The position numbers and the translations under genes are program-made. The notes under the pieces were generated by a model. That model was not told the DNA's origin, searched no databases, and saw only the letters and a program-made list of their open reading frames with translations. 64,000 nucleotides of DNA from CAVQJU01 sp963755195 (GTDB taxonomy: Bacteria > Acidobacteriota > Vicinamibacteria > Vicinamibacterales > CAVVIG01), in the NCBI GenBank assembly GCA_963755195.1, contig CAVWIZ010000006.1, positions 806,001 through 870,000 of the forward strand, read 5' to 3'. Below are positions 49,279-58,680 of the stretch, piece by piece. The first letter of the stretch is position 1. Every line of letters starts with the position of its first letter.

Positions 49279-50886
49279 CCACTCATCACGCTGCCACGAG
49301 TCACGTAGCCACGAGTCACGTAGCCACGGAGGCACAGAGGCCACAGAGGATCAGATGGTTTTTTCTCTGTGTGCTCTGTGCCTCTGTGGCTTCGTTCGTT
49401 CCGTTGTCGTCATCGCAGTCGGTTCAGCAGGATCAGGTCCGCGAGCTTCGCGTCGGCGTGGCGCGCCCTGGAGGCGGCTACACGGTGCAGACCTTCGCGG
49501 TCGAACCGTACGTCGCCCGCGTGCTCGCCGGCGAAGCGGCCCGTGACAGCCGCCCGGCCGCGCTCGAGGCGCTCGCGATCACGATTCGCACGTTCGTGCT
49601 CGCGAACCGGGGACGGCACAGCGCCGACGGCTTCGACCTGTGCGACCAGACGCACTGTCAGGTGATGCGGACGGCGACACAGGCGACCGAACGCGCCGCG
49701 GCCGCGACCGCCGGGCGGGTGTTGCTGCGCGCCGGCGTTCCGGCGGCGGTGTTCTACTCCGCGTCGTGCGGCGGCCGGACGGAAATCCCGTCGGCGGTCT
49801 GGCCCGGCTACGACGACCCGCCGTACATGCCGTCGCAGCCCGACGATGCGTGTGGGGGAGCGCCGGCGTGGACGGCCGATCTCGACGCGGCGGATCTGAC
49901 GCGCGCGCTCCGGGCGGCGGGATTTCGGGGCGACCGGCTGCGCGAGCTGCGCGTCCTGTCGCGCAATGGGTCGGGCCGTGTCGCCAGGCTTCGTCTGTCG
50001 CGGGCTTCATGCCCGACGAAATCTCAGGACAGGATCTGCGGGCCGTCGTGGGACGCACGCTGGGATGGCAGCACCTCAAGAGCGCGGCGTTCGAGCTCGA
50101 ACGCTCAGGCGATCGCTACCACTTCGAAGGCCACGGCTACGGCCACGGCGTCGGCCTGTGCGTGATCGGTTCGGTGAATCTGGCCGTCGCCGGCCAGACG
50201 GCCACCGAGATTCTCAATCGCTATTTCCCGGGCCTGGACATCGGCATCCCCGGAGACACACCCGCGGCGGCTCTGGCCCGAGCGCCGCGCGGCACGATTC
50301 GCCGCTTCGCGCCGCGATCTGCCGGCGACCTGGCCAGGCATCTGCCGGCGGCCGGCGCGCCGGTGGCGCTCGCGCTGCCGGACGACGACGAAGGCGAGCG
50401 CGACGCGATCGTGCGGTCGACCGGGCAGGCGCGCGACGACATGGCGCGAGCGCTGGGCGTGTCGGCGCCGTCGCGCGTGACGCTGCGCTTTCATCCGACG
50501 ACCGCGAGCTACGAGCGGGCGACCAGTCAACCCTGGTTCACGTCGGGCGCTGTGGTCGGGGGGAACTGCATCTGCTGCCGCTGGCCGTGCTGCGCGAGCG
50601 CGGTGTGCTCGAGCGTACGATTCGACACGAGCTCGTGCATCTGATGGCGGACCCGGCGCTCGGCGATCGCCCGGCGTGGGTGCGCGAGGGCGCGGCGCTC
50701 TACTTCGCCGGCGGGCAGTCAGCCCCCTGTCGACCGGCAGCCGAGGCACGTCGTCGCCGTGTCCGTCAGATGTCGAGCTGCTGCAGCCGGTCTCGGCGCG
50801 GCGCGCTCAGCAACGCGTTCGCCAGCGCCCTCGGCTGCTTCGCCCGGCAGGTCGAGGGCGGGAAGTCGTGGCGGACAGTCAAGTAG
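49275..50886 (+). pseudogene. SpoIID/LytB-domain protein fused to a gluzincin-type metallopeptidase domain, frameshifted
   Basis: The first frame gives a repeat-derived leader, then the SpoIID domain: 'VEPYVARVLAGEAARDSRPA', 'ALAITIRTFVLANRGRHS', 'DLCDQTHCQVMR'. It shifts near 50000 and resumes 'HFEGHGYGHGVGLCVIGSVN' (the typical SpoIID end) and 'RVTLRFHPTTASYERATSQP'. A second shift near 50560 opens 'ERTIRHELVHLMADPALG' with the HExxH zinc motif, and 'RPAWVREGAALYFAGG', where Glu is the third ligand. Further breaks follow to 'GKSWRTVK' at 50886. SpoIID proteins cleave denuded glycan strands. The fusion is unusual. Confidence 0.7.
49297..49391. repeat. GCCACGGAGGCACAGAG hairpin forming the SpoIID leader
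   Basis: CACGAGTCACGTAGC occurs in tandem first. Then 49322-49348 and 49365-49391 are imperfect inverted repeats: GCCACGGAGGCACAGAGG against CCTCTGTGGCT and CTCTGTGTGCTCTGTG. The right arm is translated as the hydrophobic 'FFLCVLCASVAS', which looks like a signal peptide. Confidence 0.8.
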
Positions 50887-50976
50887 CAGGCACTGCAAAT
50901 GACGCCAGGCTCAGTCAGCTACGAGAGCCGCGGCGTCTGCCTCTAAAATGAGGTGAAGGGTTAGAGGCCAATTACC

Positions 50977-51973
50977 ATGCTGATCAAGAAGTCCGGCCGA
51001 CATTCGCAGCTCCGAAATCACCGACCAAGAAGCTGTACATCAGACCCGCCGCCAGTTCATCAAGGCCGCCGGCGTCGCCATGGGTGCCGCGGTCGGCGTC
51101 GGCGTGCTCACGCAAGGGCGCCGCGGTCCTGCACGCCGTCCAGCCCGCGGCGCACGGCAGGAAGCTGGCCCAACGTCAAGCCGAACCCCGCGTATCAGCA
51201 ACACCAACGGCGAACTGAAGAACAGCGTGGGAGCAGATCACCACGTACAACAACTACTACGAGTTCGGCATCGACAAGGACCAGCCGGCCGAGCTGTCGC
51301 GCAACTTCAAGACGGACGGCTGGATGGTCGAGGTCGCCGGCGAGTGCGCGAAGAAAGGCAAGTACTCGATCGACGACATCCTCAAGGGCGAGACGATCGA
51401 AGAGCGCGTCTATCGCCACCGCTGCGTCGAAGCGTGGTCGATGGTCATCCCCTGGGACGGCATTCCACTCGCGAACTTCATCAAGCGCTGCGAGCCGACC
51501 GGCAAGGCGGCGTACGTCGAAGTTCACGACGGCCAACGATCGGAAACAGATGCCGGGCCTGGGGTCGGACGCCTCGACTGGCCCTACGTCGAGGGTCTCC
51601 GCATGGACGAGGCGATGCACCCCCTGACGATTCTCGTCGTCGGCCTCTACGGCGAGGTGGTGCCGAACCAGGACGGCGCGCCCATCCGGCTCGCGGTGCC
51701 GTGGAAGTACGGCTTCAAGCACGTCGAAGTCGATCAACAAGATCGAGTTTCGTCGAGAAGGAGCCGATGAACACGTGGCAGCGCTCGGCGCCGAACGAAT
51801 ACGGCTTCTACGCGAACGTCAACCCGCAGGTGGACCACCCGCGATGGACCCAGGCGACCGAGCGCCGCATCGGCGAGTTCTTCAAGCGCAAGACGCTGAT
51901 GTTCAACGGCTACGCGGATCAGGTCGCGAGCATGTACAGCGGCCTGGATCTCAAGAAGACTTCTGAGGGCTAG
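50977..51973 (+). pseudogene. msrP: MsrP-like molybdopterin methionine-sulfoxide reductase, several frameshifts
   Basis: Pieces of the catalytic subunit lie in several frames. They are a Tat signal ('TRRQFIKAAGVAMGAAVGVG'), 'YNNYYEFGIDKDQPAE', 'RHRCVEAWSMVIPWDGIPL' with the molybdenum Cys, 'PYVEGLRMDEAMHPLTILVV', 'IRLAVPWKYGFK' and 'NEYGFYANVNPQVDHPRWTQ'. In a working gene this enzyme repairs methionine sulfoxide in periplasmic proteins with electrons from MsrQ. At least four single-base shifts are needed. The next gene is msrQ, so the order msrPQ is kept. Confidence 0.82.
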
Positions 51974-51998
51974 CGGCAGGCGACGGACTGACGGGCGG

Positions 51999-52692
51999 AT
52001 GGCTGATCGAACACGAGTCATCCGCTTCGTCGTCAAGCCGCTCGTTTTTCTCGCGCGCGCTCGGTCCGGCCGTCTACCTGACGTGGGCGGCCCTCACCAA
52101 CCATCTCAGCGCGAACCCGCTCAGCGACGTCACGAACGAAACCGGCGTCTGGACGCTCCGGCTCGTCTGCGTCACGCTGGTCATCACGCCGCTCCGGAAC
52201 GTCGACCGGCTGGAACGTCCTCGTCCGGTTCCGGCGGATGACGGGCCTGTACGCCTTCTTCTACGGCACGCTTCACTTCCTGACGTACGTCGATCCTCGA
52301 TCGCTTCGCGGGCTCGTCGATTTTCCGGACGGCATGTCGTCGCTGACGACCGTCCGCAACGTCGTGACGTCGAGTCGTCGGCGACATCGCGATGCGGCCG
52401 TTCATCACGGTCGGCTTCACGGCGTTCGTCCTGATGATGCCGCTCGCGCTCACGTCAACGACGGGCTGGATCCGGCGGCTCGGCGGGAAGCGCTGGGCGC
52501 TGCTGCATCGCCTCGTCTACGTGACGGCGATTGCCGGCGTCGTGCACTACTGGTGGCTGGTGAAAGCCGACATCAGCCGCCCCAGGCTACGCGGCGGTCG
52601 TCGCCGTGCTGCTCGGCTTCCGGCTGGTCAGAAAGCTCCAGGAATCACTGAACGTCAAACGCAAAATGCAACACGCAAAACGGAACACCTAG
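51999..52692 (+). pseudogene. msrQ: MsrQ-like haem-binding membrane subunit, several frameshifts
   Basis: Readable pieces are 'ADRTRVIRFVVKPLVFL', 'YLTWAALTNHLSANPLSDVT', 'WTLRLVCVTLVITPLRN', 'RMTGLYAFFYGTLHFLTYV', 'RPFITVGFTAFVLMMPLALT', 'WALLHRLVYVTAIAGVVHYW' and 'YAAVVAVLLGFRLVRKL'. His residues in 'TLHFL', 'LLHRL' and 'VVHYW' are the haem ligands. At least four single-base shifts are needed, for example a surplus G in GTCGACCGGCTGG. The tail, 'NVKRKMQHAKRNT', is encoded by the repeat element that follows. Confidence 0.8.
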
Positions 52693-52750
52693 AATTCAGG
52701 CAATGTCCGATTCGTTTGGCGTTTTGCGTTCTACGTTTTTCGTTTTTCGG
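52643..52750. repeat. AAAACGC/GCGTTTT inverted repeat, copy 1
   Basis: An A-rich left part (GTCAAACGCAAAATGC, CGCAAAACGG), the core TAGAATTCAGGCAATG, and a T-rich right part (GGCGTTTTGCGTTCTACG, TTTTTCG). The left part encodes the tail and stop of msrQ. A related element is at 60633-60712. Confidence 0.75.
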
Positions 52751-52800
52751 CCTAGAATGCCTCGGCGGTGTTCGTGCGAAAGCGTAGCAGGAGAACGGAA

Positions 52801-54561
52801 TTGAAGACATTCATCGTCGCGACGGCCGTGGCCGCCGTGGTCGCGTTGGTGCCCGCGAGCCACATTCTGCATGGCCAGAACGCGGGCGGACCCTCCGCGG
52901 CGATGTGTACGGCGCTCGCCGGCGCGGCTGGCCTGTCCAATTCCACTGCCCTCATCACGACGGCCGTTCTTGCTCCACCATCCGAGCCGCGGCCCGGGCG
53001 GGGCGCGTTCGCTCCGCCGACGCCCGCGCTGCCGGAGCATTGCGATGTGACGGGCAAGATCAACGAACGCACCGGAGCGAACGGGCAGCAATACGCGATC
53101 AAGTTCCGGCTGCGGATGCCGACGGCCTGGAACGCGCGCTTCTTCTTCCAGGGTGGCGGCGGCAGCAACGGCAGCGTTGGCGACGCGATCGGTGCGCTCC
53201 AGGGAAACCAGCCGACCGTGGCCCTGGCGCTGGGCTACGCGGTCGTGTCACAGGACTCCGGACACGACAACACGGCGAACAACGATCCGATGCGCGGGGG
53301 CTCGCAGACATTCGGCTTCGACCCGCAGGCGCGGATCGATTTCGGCTACAACTCGTACGATCAGGTGGCCAGGCTGTCGAAAGAGATCATCGCCCGGTAT
53401 TACGGCAGGCCGGCCGAGCGATCGTACTTCGCCGGGTGTTCCGAAGGCGGGCGCGAGGGCATGATGCTGTCGCAGCGCTTTCCGAACCACTTCGACGGCA
53501 TCCTGGCGTGTTCGCCGGGATTCAACCTGCCGCGCGCGGCCGTTGCCGAGGCATGGGACAGCCAGGCGTTCGCGGACGTGGCACGCGCGAACGATCTGCG
53601 CGACGCCAACAATCAGCCCCACCTGAACAAGGCCTTCACCGACCAGGATCTGCTGCTCGTCTCGAATGCCGTCCTTTCTGCCTGCGACGGGCTCGACGGC
53701 ACCGCCGACGGAATGGTGCAGAGCTTTACGGCGTGCACGACGGCTGCCGTGGCGCCAAAGCTCTCGGCGATCACGTGTGCCGGCGCGAAGACCGAGTCGT
53801 GCCTGTCGTCCGCGCAGATCGCGGCGTTGAAGAAAGTGTTTGGCGGCGCCAGAACGTCCAGGGGCGAAGCCGCGTATGCCCGTTGGGCCTGGGATGCGGG
53901 CATCGGTGGAAAAGTGGGCGACGTCTACAACCAGGGTTGGCGAATCTGGAAGCTCGGTCCGTACGGCGCGCCGGCCAACGGCGCCATCAATCTGACGCTG
54001 GGCGCAAGCGCGCTGCCTTCGATTTTCGTGACGCCGCCCGTGGCTGTCGCGATGGCTGGAGGCGGAGCGGCGGCGTATTCGCTCAGCTTCGACGTCGAGA
54101 GCTATCACCGCGCGCTGACAAATGCCGCGGGGCCGTTCCGTCAATCGTCGCTCGAATTCATGAAGGCCAACTCCACGAATCTCACCGCCTTCAAGGGCCA
54201 CGGCGGCAAGCTGCTGATCGCCCACGGCGTCAGCGACCCGGCGTTCTCGATCCTCGACACGATCGACTGGTGGAACGTCCTCAACAGGGCGAATGGCGGC
54301 CGCGCGGCCGAGTTTGCGAGGGTCTTCGCGGTGCCGGGGATGAATCACTGCGCGGGCGGACCGTCCACCGATCAATTCGACGCGTTCGGAGCGCTCGTCG
54401 CCTGGGTTGAAAAAGGCATGGCGCCCGATCGCATTGTCGCCACCGCACGCCCGGGAACGCCGTGGCCAGGCCGAACCCGTCCGCTGTGCTCGTACCCGAA
54501 ACAAGCGCGTTACAAAGGAACCGGCAACATGGAAGACGCCGACAGCTTCGTGTGTCAGTAG
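52801..54561 (+). CDS. Tannase/feruloyl esterase family protein, exported
   Basis: About 586 residues from TTG 52801, which has AGGAG seven bases upstream and gives a clean signal peptide ('KTFIVATAVAAVVALVPAS'). The PF07519 hallmarks are present: 'RFFFQGGGGSNGSVGD', 'LALGYAVVSQDSGHD', the nucleophile in 'YFAGCSEGGREGMMLSQRF', 'SLSFDVESYHRA', Asp in 'LLIAHGVSDPAFS' and His in 'FAVPGMNHCAGG', flanked by the Cys that tie the triad together. These enzymes free hydroxycinnamic or gallic acid from plant esters. It heads an operon for feruloyl-type acyl-CoA breakdown. Confidence 0.9.
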   Translation: MKTFIVATAVAAVVALVPASHILHGQNAGGPSAAMCTALAGAAGLSNSTALITTAVLAPPSEPRPGRGAFAPPTPALPEHCDVTGKINERTGANGQQYAIKFRLRMPTAWNARFFFQGGGGSNGSVGDAIGALQGNQPTVALALGYAVVSQDSGHDNTANNDPMRGGSQTFGFDPQARIDFGYNSYDQVARLSKEIIARYYGRPAERSYFAGCSEGGREGMMLSQRFPNHFDGILACSPGFNLPRAAVAEAWDSQAFADVARANDLRDANNQPHLNKAFTDQDLLLVSNAVLSACDGLDGTADGMVQSFTACTTAAVAPKLSAITCAGAKTESCLSSAQIAALKKVFGGARTSRGEAAYARWAWDAGIGGKVGDVYNQGWRIWKLGPYGAPANGAINLTLGASALPSIFVTPPVAVAMAGGGAAAYSLSFDVESYHRALTNAAGPFRQSSLEFMKANSTNLTAFKGHGGKLLIAHGVSDPAFSILDTIDWWNVLNRANGGRAAEFARVFAVPGMNHCAGGPSTDQFDAFGALVAWVEKGMAPDRIVATARPGTPWPGRTRPLCSYPKQARYKGTGNMEDADSFVCQ

Positions 54562-56693
54562 TCACACTCACCATTCACGACGGCGTCGCCGTCGTGCTGA
54601 TCGACAACCCTCCGGTCAACGCGCTCGGCAACGCGGTCTTCGAGGGGCTGAGATCAGCGCTCGATCAGAGCGAGCGCGATCCCGCCGTGCGGGCGGTCGT
54701 CGTGATCGGCGCTGGCCGCACGTTCGTCGCCGGCGCCGACATCAACGAGCTGGAACAGGCCGCGTGGGGCGGAGGCTCCGGGCCGCCGGACATGCACGGC
54801 TTGCTCGAGCGCATCGAAGATTTTCCCAAGCCGATTGTGATGGCCCTTCACGGAACCCCGCTCGGCGGCGGAGTGGAGCTGGCGATGGCCGGGCACTACC
54901 GTGTCGCCGCGCCGGACACGCGGATGGGACAGCCTGAGGTGAACCTCGGCATCATTCCCGGCGCTGAAGGCACGCAGCGACTGCCGCGTCTCGTCGGCGT
55001 CGAGAAAGCGATCGACATGTGCGTGTCCGGAAAGCCCATCACGGCGCCGGATGCGCTTGGCGCGGGCCTGCTCGACCGCTTGATCGACGGCGATCTCCAG
55101 ACCGGCGCCGCCGCGTTTGCCCGCGACGCCGCGGCTCGTGGCGGCCCTCACCCGAAAACGCGCGAGCGGCGCGACAAGCTCGGCGACGCGGCGACCGCCG
55201 CGCCGCTCCTTGACGCCGGTCGCGAACTGGCCCGGCGCACCCGGCGCAACATGTTTGCGCCACTCGCGGTCGTGGACGCGATCGGAGCCGCGGTCACGCT
55301 GCCGTTTCCCGCTGGCGTGCGCCGGGAAAAGGAGATCTTCTTCGACTGTCTTCGCTCGGAGCAGTGCAAGGCGCTCGTGCACGCCTTTTTCGCCGAGCGG
55401 GCGGTGGCAAGAGTTCCCGACGTGCCGAAAAACACACCGGTGTCTTCGATCGACACCGTCGCGATCATCGGCGCGGGGACGATGGGCGGAGGGATTGCGG
55501 CGGCGTGTGCCAACGCGGGCCTGCACGTGGTGCTCGCCGACGTCGGCGGCGAGGCGGTCGATCGCGGGATGGCGTCGATTCGCCGCAATTACGAATCGTC
55601 GATCAAGCGCGGCCGCTTGTCGAAGGACGATGTCGAGGTGCGGATCGGCCGCATTCGCGGGCAGGTGGGGTATGAAGGTATCGCGTCCGCGGACCTGGTG
55701 ATTGAAGCCGTCTTCGAGAACCTCGCGTTGAAAAAAGAGGTGTTCGCCGCGCTCGACGCGGCGGCGAAGCCAGGCTGCATTCTGGCCACCAACACGTCAA
55801 CGCTCGACATCGACGCGATTGCCGCGGTCACCGCGCGGCCGGAGTCGGTGATTGGCCTGCACTTCTTCAGCCCGGCGCAGGTGATGCGGCTGGTTGAAAT
55901 CGTTCGAGGCGGCCGCACGAGTATCGGCGTGCTCGCAAGCGCGCTCGCGTTCGCCAAGCGGCTCGGCAAGATTGGCGTTGCCGTGCGCAATGGCCCGGGC
56001 TTTGTCGGCAACCGGATGATGTTCCCCTACATGTACGAAGCCCAGTTTCTGGTTGAGGACGGGGCGACGCCCGAACAGGTCGATCGCGTCCTGACGGAGT
56101 GGGGGATGGCCATGGGCATTTTCGCCGTGGACGACATGGGCGGCCTCGATGTCGCATGGCGCGTGCGTCAGGAACTGCACCAGTTCGAGGAGCCGGGCGC
56201 GCGAAAGCCCGTGGTGGCCGACACGCTGGTCGAGATGGGACGGCTCGGTCAGAAAACGGGCAAGGGGTGGTATCGGTATGACGAGGGCGGCCGCACGCCG
56301 ATTCCCGATCCGGATGTCATCGGCGTGATCGAGCGCACGGCCGCGGCGGCCGGAATTGCGCGGCGGCCGGTCGGCGACGAGGAGATTCTCGAGCGGGCCC
56401 TCTATGCGCTGATCAACGAGGGCGCGCGCGTGCTCGACGAGGGGATTGCGCTGCGGGCCTCAGACATCGACGTGATCTACCTGACCGGATACGGGTTTCC
56501 CGCCTATCGCGGCGGACCGATGTTCTGCGCGGACCGCATCGGGCTGGCGAAAATCCTCGATCGCGTTACGGCGTTTCACCGCCAGTTCGGTCAGCGGTGG
56601 AAACCGGCGCCGCTGCTCGAAAAGCTGGTCAGCCAGGGGCTGACGTTCCGCGAGCTCGACGCCTCGCGCGCCGCTGCGTCGGCTTCGGCCTGA
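54552..56693 (+). CDS. Bifunctional enoyl-CoA hydratase/3-hydroxyacyl-CoA dehydrogenase
   Basis: About 713 residues from GTG 54552, overlapping the tannase stop by 10 bp. The crotonase domain covers residues 1-190: 'LIDNPPVNALGNAVFEGL', 'GAGRTFVAGADINE' and 'GTPLGGGVELAMAGHYRVAA' for the oxyanion hole. The NAD domain starts near 298 ('AIIGAGTMGGGIAAAC'), with 'LATNTSTLDIDAIA' and 'VIGLHFFSPAQVMRLVEIV'. Two C-terminal helical dimer domains follow. The layout is FadJ/FadB-like. Between a feruloyl esterase and a feruloyl-CoA synthetase it probably hydrates and oxidises the hydroxycinnamoyl-CoA side chain. Confidence 0.9.
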   Translation: MSVVTLTIHDGVAVVLIDNPPVNALGNAVFEGLRSALDQSERDPAVRAVVVIGAGRTFVAGADINELEQAAWGGGSGPPDMHGLLERIEDFPKPIVMALHGTPLGGGVELAMAGHYRVAAPDTRMGQPEVNLGIIPGAEGTQRLPRLVGVEKAIDMCVSGKPITAPDALGAGLLDRLIDGDLQTGAAAFARDAAARGGPHPKTRERRDKLGDAATAAPLLDAGRELARRTRRNMFAPLAVVDAIGAAVTLPFPAGVRREKEIFFDCLRSEQCKALVHAFFAERAVARVPDVPKNTPVSSIDTVAIIGAGTMGGGIAAACANAGLHVVLADVGGEAVDRGMASIRRNYESSIKRGRLSKDDVEVRIGRIRGQVGYEGIASADLVIEAVFENLALKKEVFAALDAAAKPGCILATNTSTLDIDAIAAVTARPESVIGLHFFSPAQVMRLVEIVRGGRTSIGVLASALAFAKRLGKIGVAVRNGPGFVGNRMMFPYMYEAQFLVEDGATPEQVDRVLTEWGMAMGIFAVDDMGGLDVAWRVRQELHQFEEPGARKPVVADTLVEMGRLGQKTGKGWYRYDEGGRTPIPDPDVIGVIERTAAAAGIARRPVGDEEILERALYALINEGARVLDEGIALRASDIDVIYLTGYGFPAYRGGPMFCADRIGLAKILDRVTAFHRQFGQRWKPAPLLEKLVSQGLTFRELDASRAAASASA

Positions 56694-56702
56694 AACTGGT
56701 CC

Positions 56703-58628
56703 ATGGCCGACGTCAGCTCTCGCGACAAAGGGGTCGAACCCGCCAAACTCGATCAACGCGCCAAAGTCACCAGGGCCGTCAACATCGCACCCGCGGACAT
56801 CGCGGTCCGCCGCGGCGCCGATGGCGTGGTCTACATGCTGTCGCGCCGCCCGCTCGGCGCCTACCCGAACAGGATCACGGAGCGTCTGGAGTACTGGGCC
56901 GACCGTGCGCCGGATCGTACGTTTGTCGCGCAGCGCGACGCCACGGGCGCCTGGCGCCGCGTCAGCTACGCGCAGACGCTGACGCGGGTGCGCGGCCTTT
57001 CGCAAGCGCTGCTCAACCGGCGCCTGTCGAGCGACCGGCCCCTCATCATCCTGTCGGGCAACAGCATCGAGCACGCCCTGCTCGCGCTGGCGGCGATGTT
57101 TTCCGGCGTGATCTACGCGCCGATCGCGCCGGCCTATTCGCTGCAGGCGAAAGAGTTCGGCACGCTCGGACAAATCTTCGATCGCCTTCAACCGGGGCTG
57201 GTGTTTGCTGCCGACGGAGCGGCCTACGAGCGCGCGCTCGGGCGCGTGCTTCCTTCTGGTGTCGAGCTGGTCGTGTCGGAGTCTTCTCCCGGAGCGATGG
57301 CGGCCACGACGTTTGCCGAGCTCGAGGCGACGCCCGCGACGTCAGCCGTGGACGAGGCGCACGCGAACGTGGGGCCGGACACGATTGCGAAGATCCTGTT
57401 CACGTCCGGCTCCACGGGTCACCCGAAGGGCGTCGTCAACACGCAGCGGATGCTGTGCGCGAACCAGGAGATGATTCGCACGGTTCTGGCGTTTCTCGCG
57501 GAGGAGCCGCCGGTGTTGTGCGACTGGCTGCCGTGGAACCACACGGCGGGCGGCAATCACAACTTCGGCCTCGTGCTCAACAACGGCGGCACGCTCTACA
57601 TCGACGAAGGACGTCCGACGCCTGCCGGCATCGAAACCACGGTCAGGAACCTGCGGGAGATCGCCGCCGTTGCGCATTTCACGGTGCCGCGGACCTACGA
57701 GATGCTGATGCCGTACCTGCGCGCGGACGCGGCGTTGCGCGAGCGCTTCTTCAGCAGGCTGAAGCTGCTGTTCTACGCCGCGGCCGGACTGAGCCAGCGC
57801 TTTTTCGACGAGCTCAGCCAGATGGCGATTGACACATGCGGCGAGGACATTCTCTGGCTGACGGGATTTGGCGCCACCGAAACCGCGCCGTTCGCGCTCA
57901 GCACCGGACCGGAAGGCGCCTCGGCCGGTCTCGTCGGCCTGCCGTCGCCGGGCATGGAGCTGAAGCTGGCTCAGGTCGGATCGAAAATCGAGGCCCGTGT
58001 TCGCGGTCCGAACATCACGCCGGGGTACTGGCGCGACGAGACGCTGACACGCGCGGCGTTCGACGAAGAGGGCTTCTACCGTCTCGGCGACGCGATGCGG
58101 TTTGTCGACGCGACCGACCCTGGAAAGGGTCTCGTGTTCGACGGCCGGCTCGCCGAAGACTTCAAGCTGTCGAGCGGCACCTGGGTGAGCGTCGGGCCGC
58201 TGCGCTCGAGAATCCTCGCGCGCGCCGGCGGGTACGCACAGGATGTCGTGATTGCCGCGCCGGATCGCGATTTCGTGGGAGCGCTGATTGTGCCGAACCT
58301 CCACATGTGCGGCGCCCTCTGTCCAGACATCGCGAAGGGAACCGCCGTGCCGGCTCGCGCGATCCTGGACGACGTCCGCGTGCGCGATCGGTTTCAGACG
58401 CTCGTCGACGAGCTTGCGCGCGAGAGCACGGGCAGCTCAACCTACGTCGCGCGCGCGATCCTGCTCGACGAGCCGCCCTCGATCGACGCCCGTGAAATCA
58501 CGGACAAGGGATCGCTCAACCAGAAGGCCGTTCTCCAGAATCGGTCTCAGCTGGTCGACGAGCTCTACGCGCAGGCCCCCTCGCCTCGTGTTATTTCCGC
58601 GACCTCGAATGTGTCATCATCGGGTTGA
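56703..58628 (+). CDS. fcs: Feruloyl-CoA synthetase-like acyl-CoA ligase
   Basis: A 641-residue adenylate-forming ligase. The phosphate-binding loop is 'KILFTSGSTGHPKGVVN'. 'DWLPWNHTAGGNHNFGLVLN', 'LYIDEGRPTPAG', 'TGFGATETAPFALSTG' and 'LVFDGRLAEDFKLSSGTWVS' are typical of the feruloyl/p-coumaroyl-CoA synthetase group. 'DKGSLNQKAVLQNR' holds the late catalytic Lys. It activates hydroxycinnamates with ATP and CoA. It starts 9 bp after the hydratase-dehydrogenase stop, and its end meets a short tandem repeat. Confidence 0.87.
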   Translation: MADVSSRDKGVEPAKLDQRAKVTRAVNIAPADIAVRRGADGVVYMLSRRPLGAYPNRITERLEYWADRAPDRTFVAQRDATGAWRRVSYAQTLTRVRGLSQALLNRRLSSDRPLIILSGNSIEHALLALAAMFSGVIYAPIAPAYSLQAKEFGTLGQIFDRLQPGLVFAADGAAYERALGRVLPSGVELVVSESSPGAMAATTFAELEATPATSAVDEAHANVGPDTIAKILFTSGSTGHPKGVVNTQRMLCANQEMIRTVLAFLAEEPPVLCDWLPWNHTAGGNHNFGLVLNNGGTLYIDEGRPTPAGIETTVRNLREIAAVAHFTVPRTYEMLMPYLRADAALRERFFSRLKLLFYAAAGLSQRFFDELSQMAIDTCGEDILWLTGFGATETAPFALSTGPEGASAGLVGLPSPGMELKLAQVGSKIEARVRGPNITPGYWRDETLTRAAFDEEGFYRLGDAMRFVDATDPGKGLVFDGRLAEDFKLSSGTWVSVGPLRSRILARAGGYAQDVVIAAPDRDFVGALIVPNLHMCGALCPDIAKGTAVPARAILDDVRVRDRFQTLVDELARESTGSSTYVARAILLDEPPSIDAREITDKGSLNQKAVLQNRSQLVDELYAQAPSPRVISATSNVSSSG

Positions 58629-58633
58629 ATTTC

Positions 58634-58680
58634 TTGAACCGTGAACCGTGAACCCTGAACCGTGAACCTTGAACCTTCTT
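58634..58680. repeat. GTGAACC tandem repeat upstream of the amidohydrolase
   Basis: GAACCGTGAA-type units of about seven bases (GTGAACC, GTGAACC, CTGAACC, GTGAACC, TTGAACC) occur in a row. The GTG used as start of the next gene (58662) is part of the repeat, so the true start is uncertain. Confidence 0.75.
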
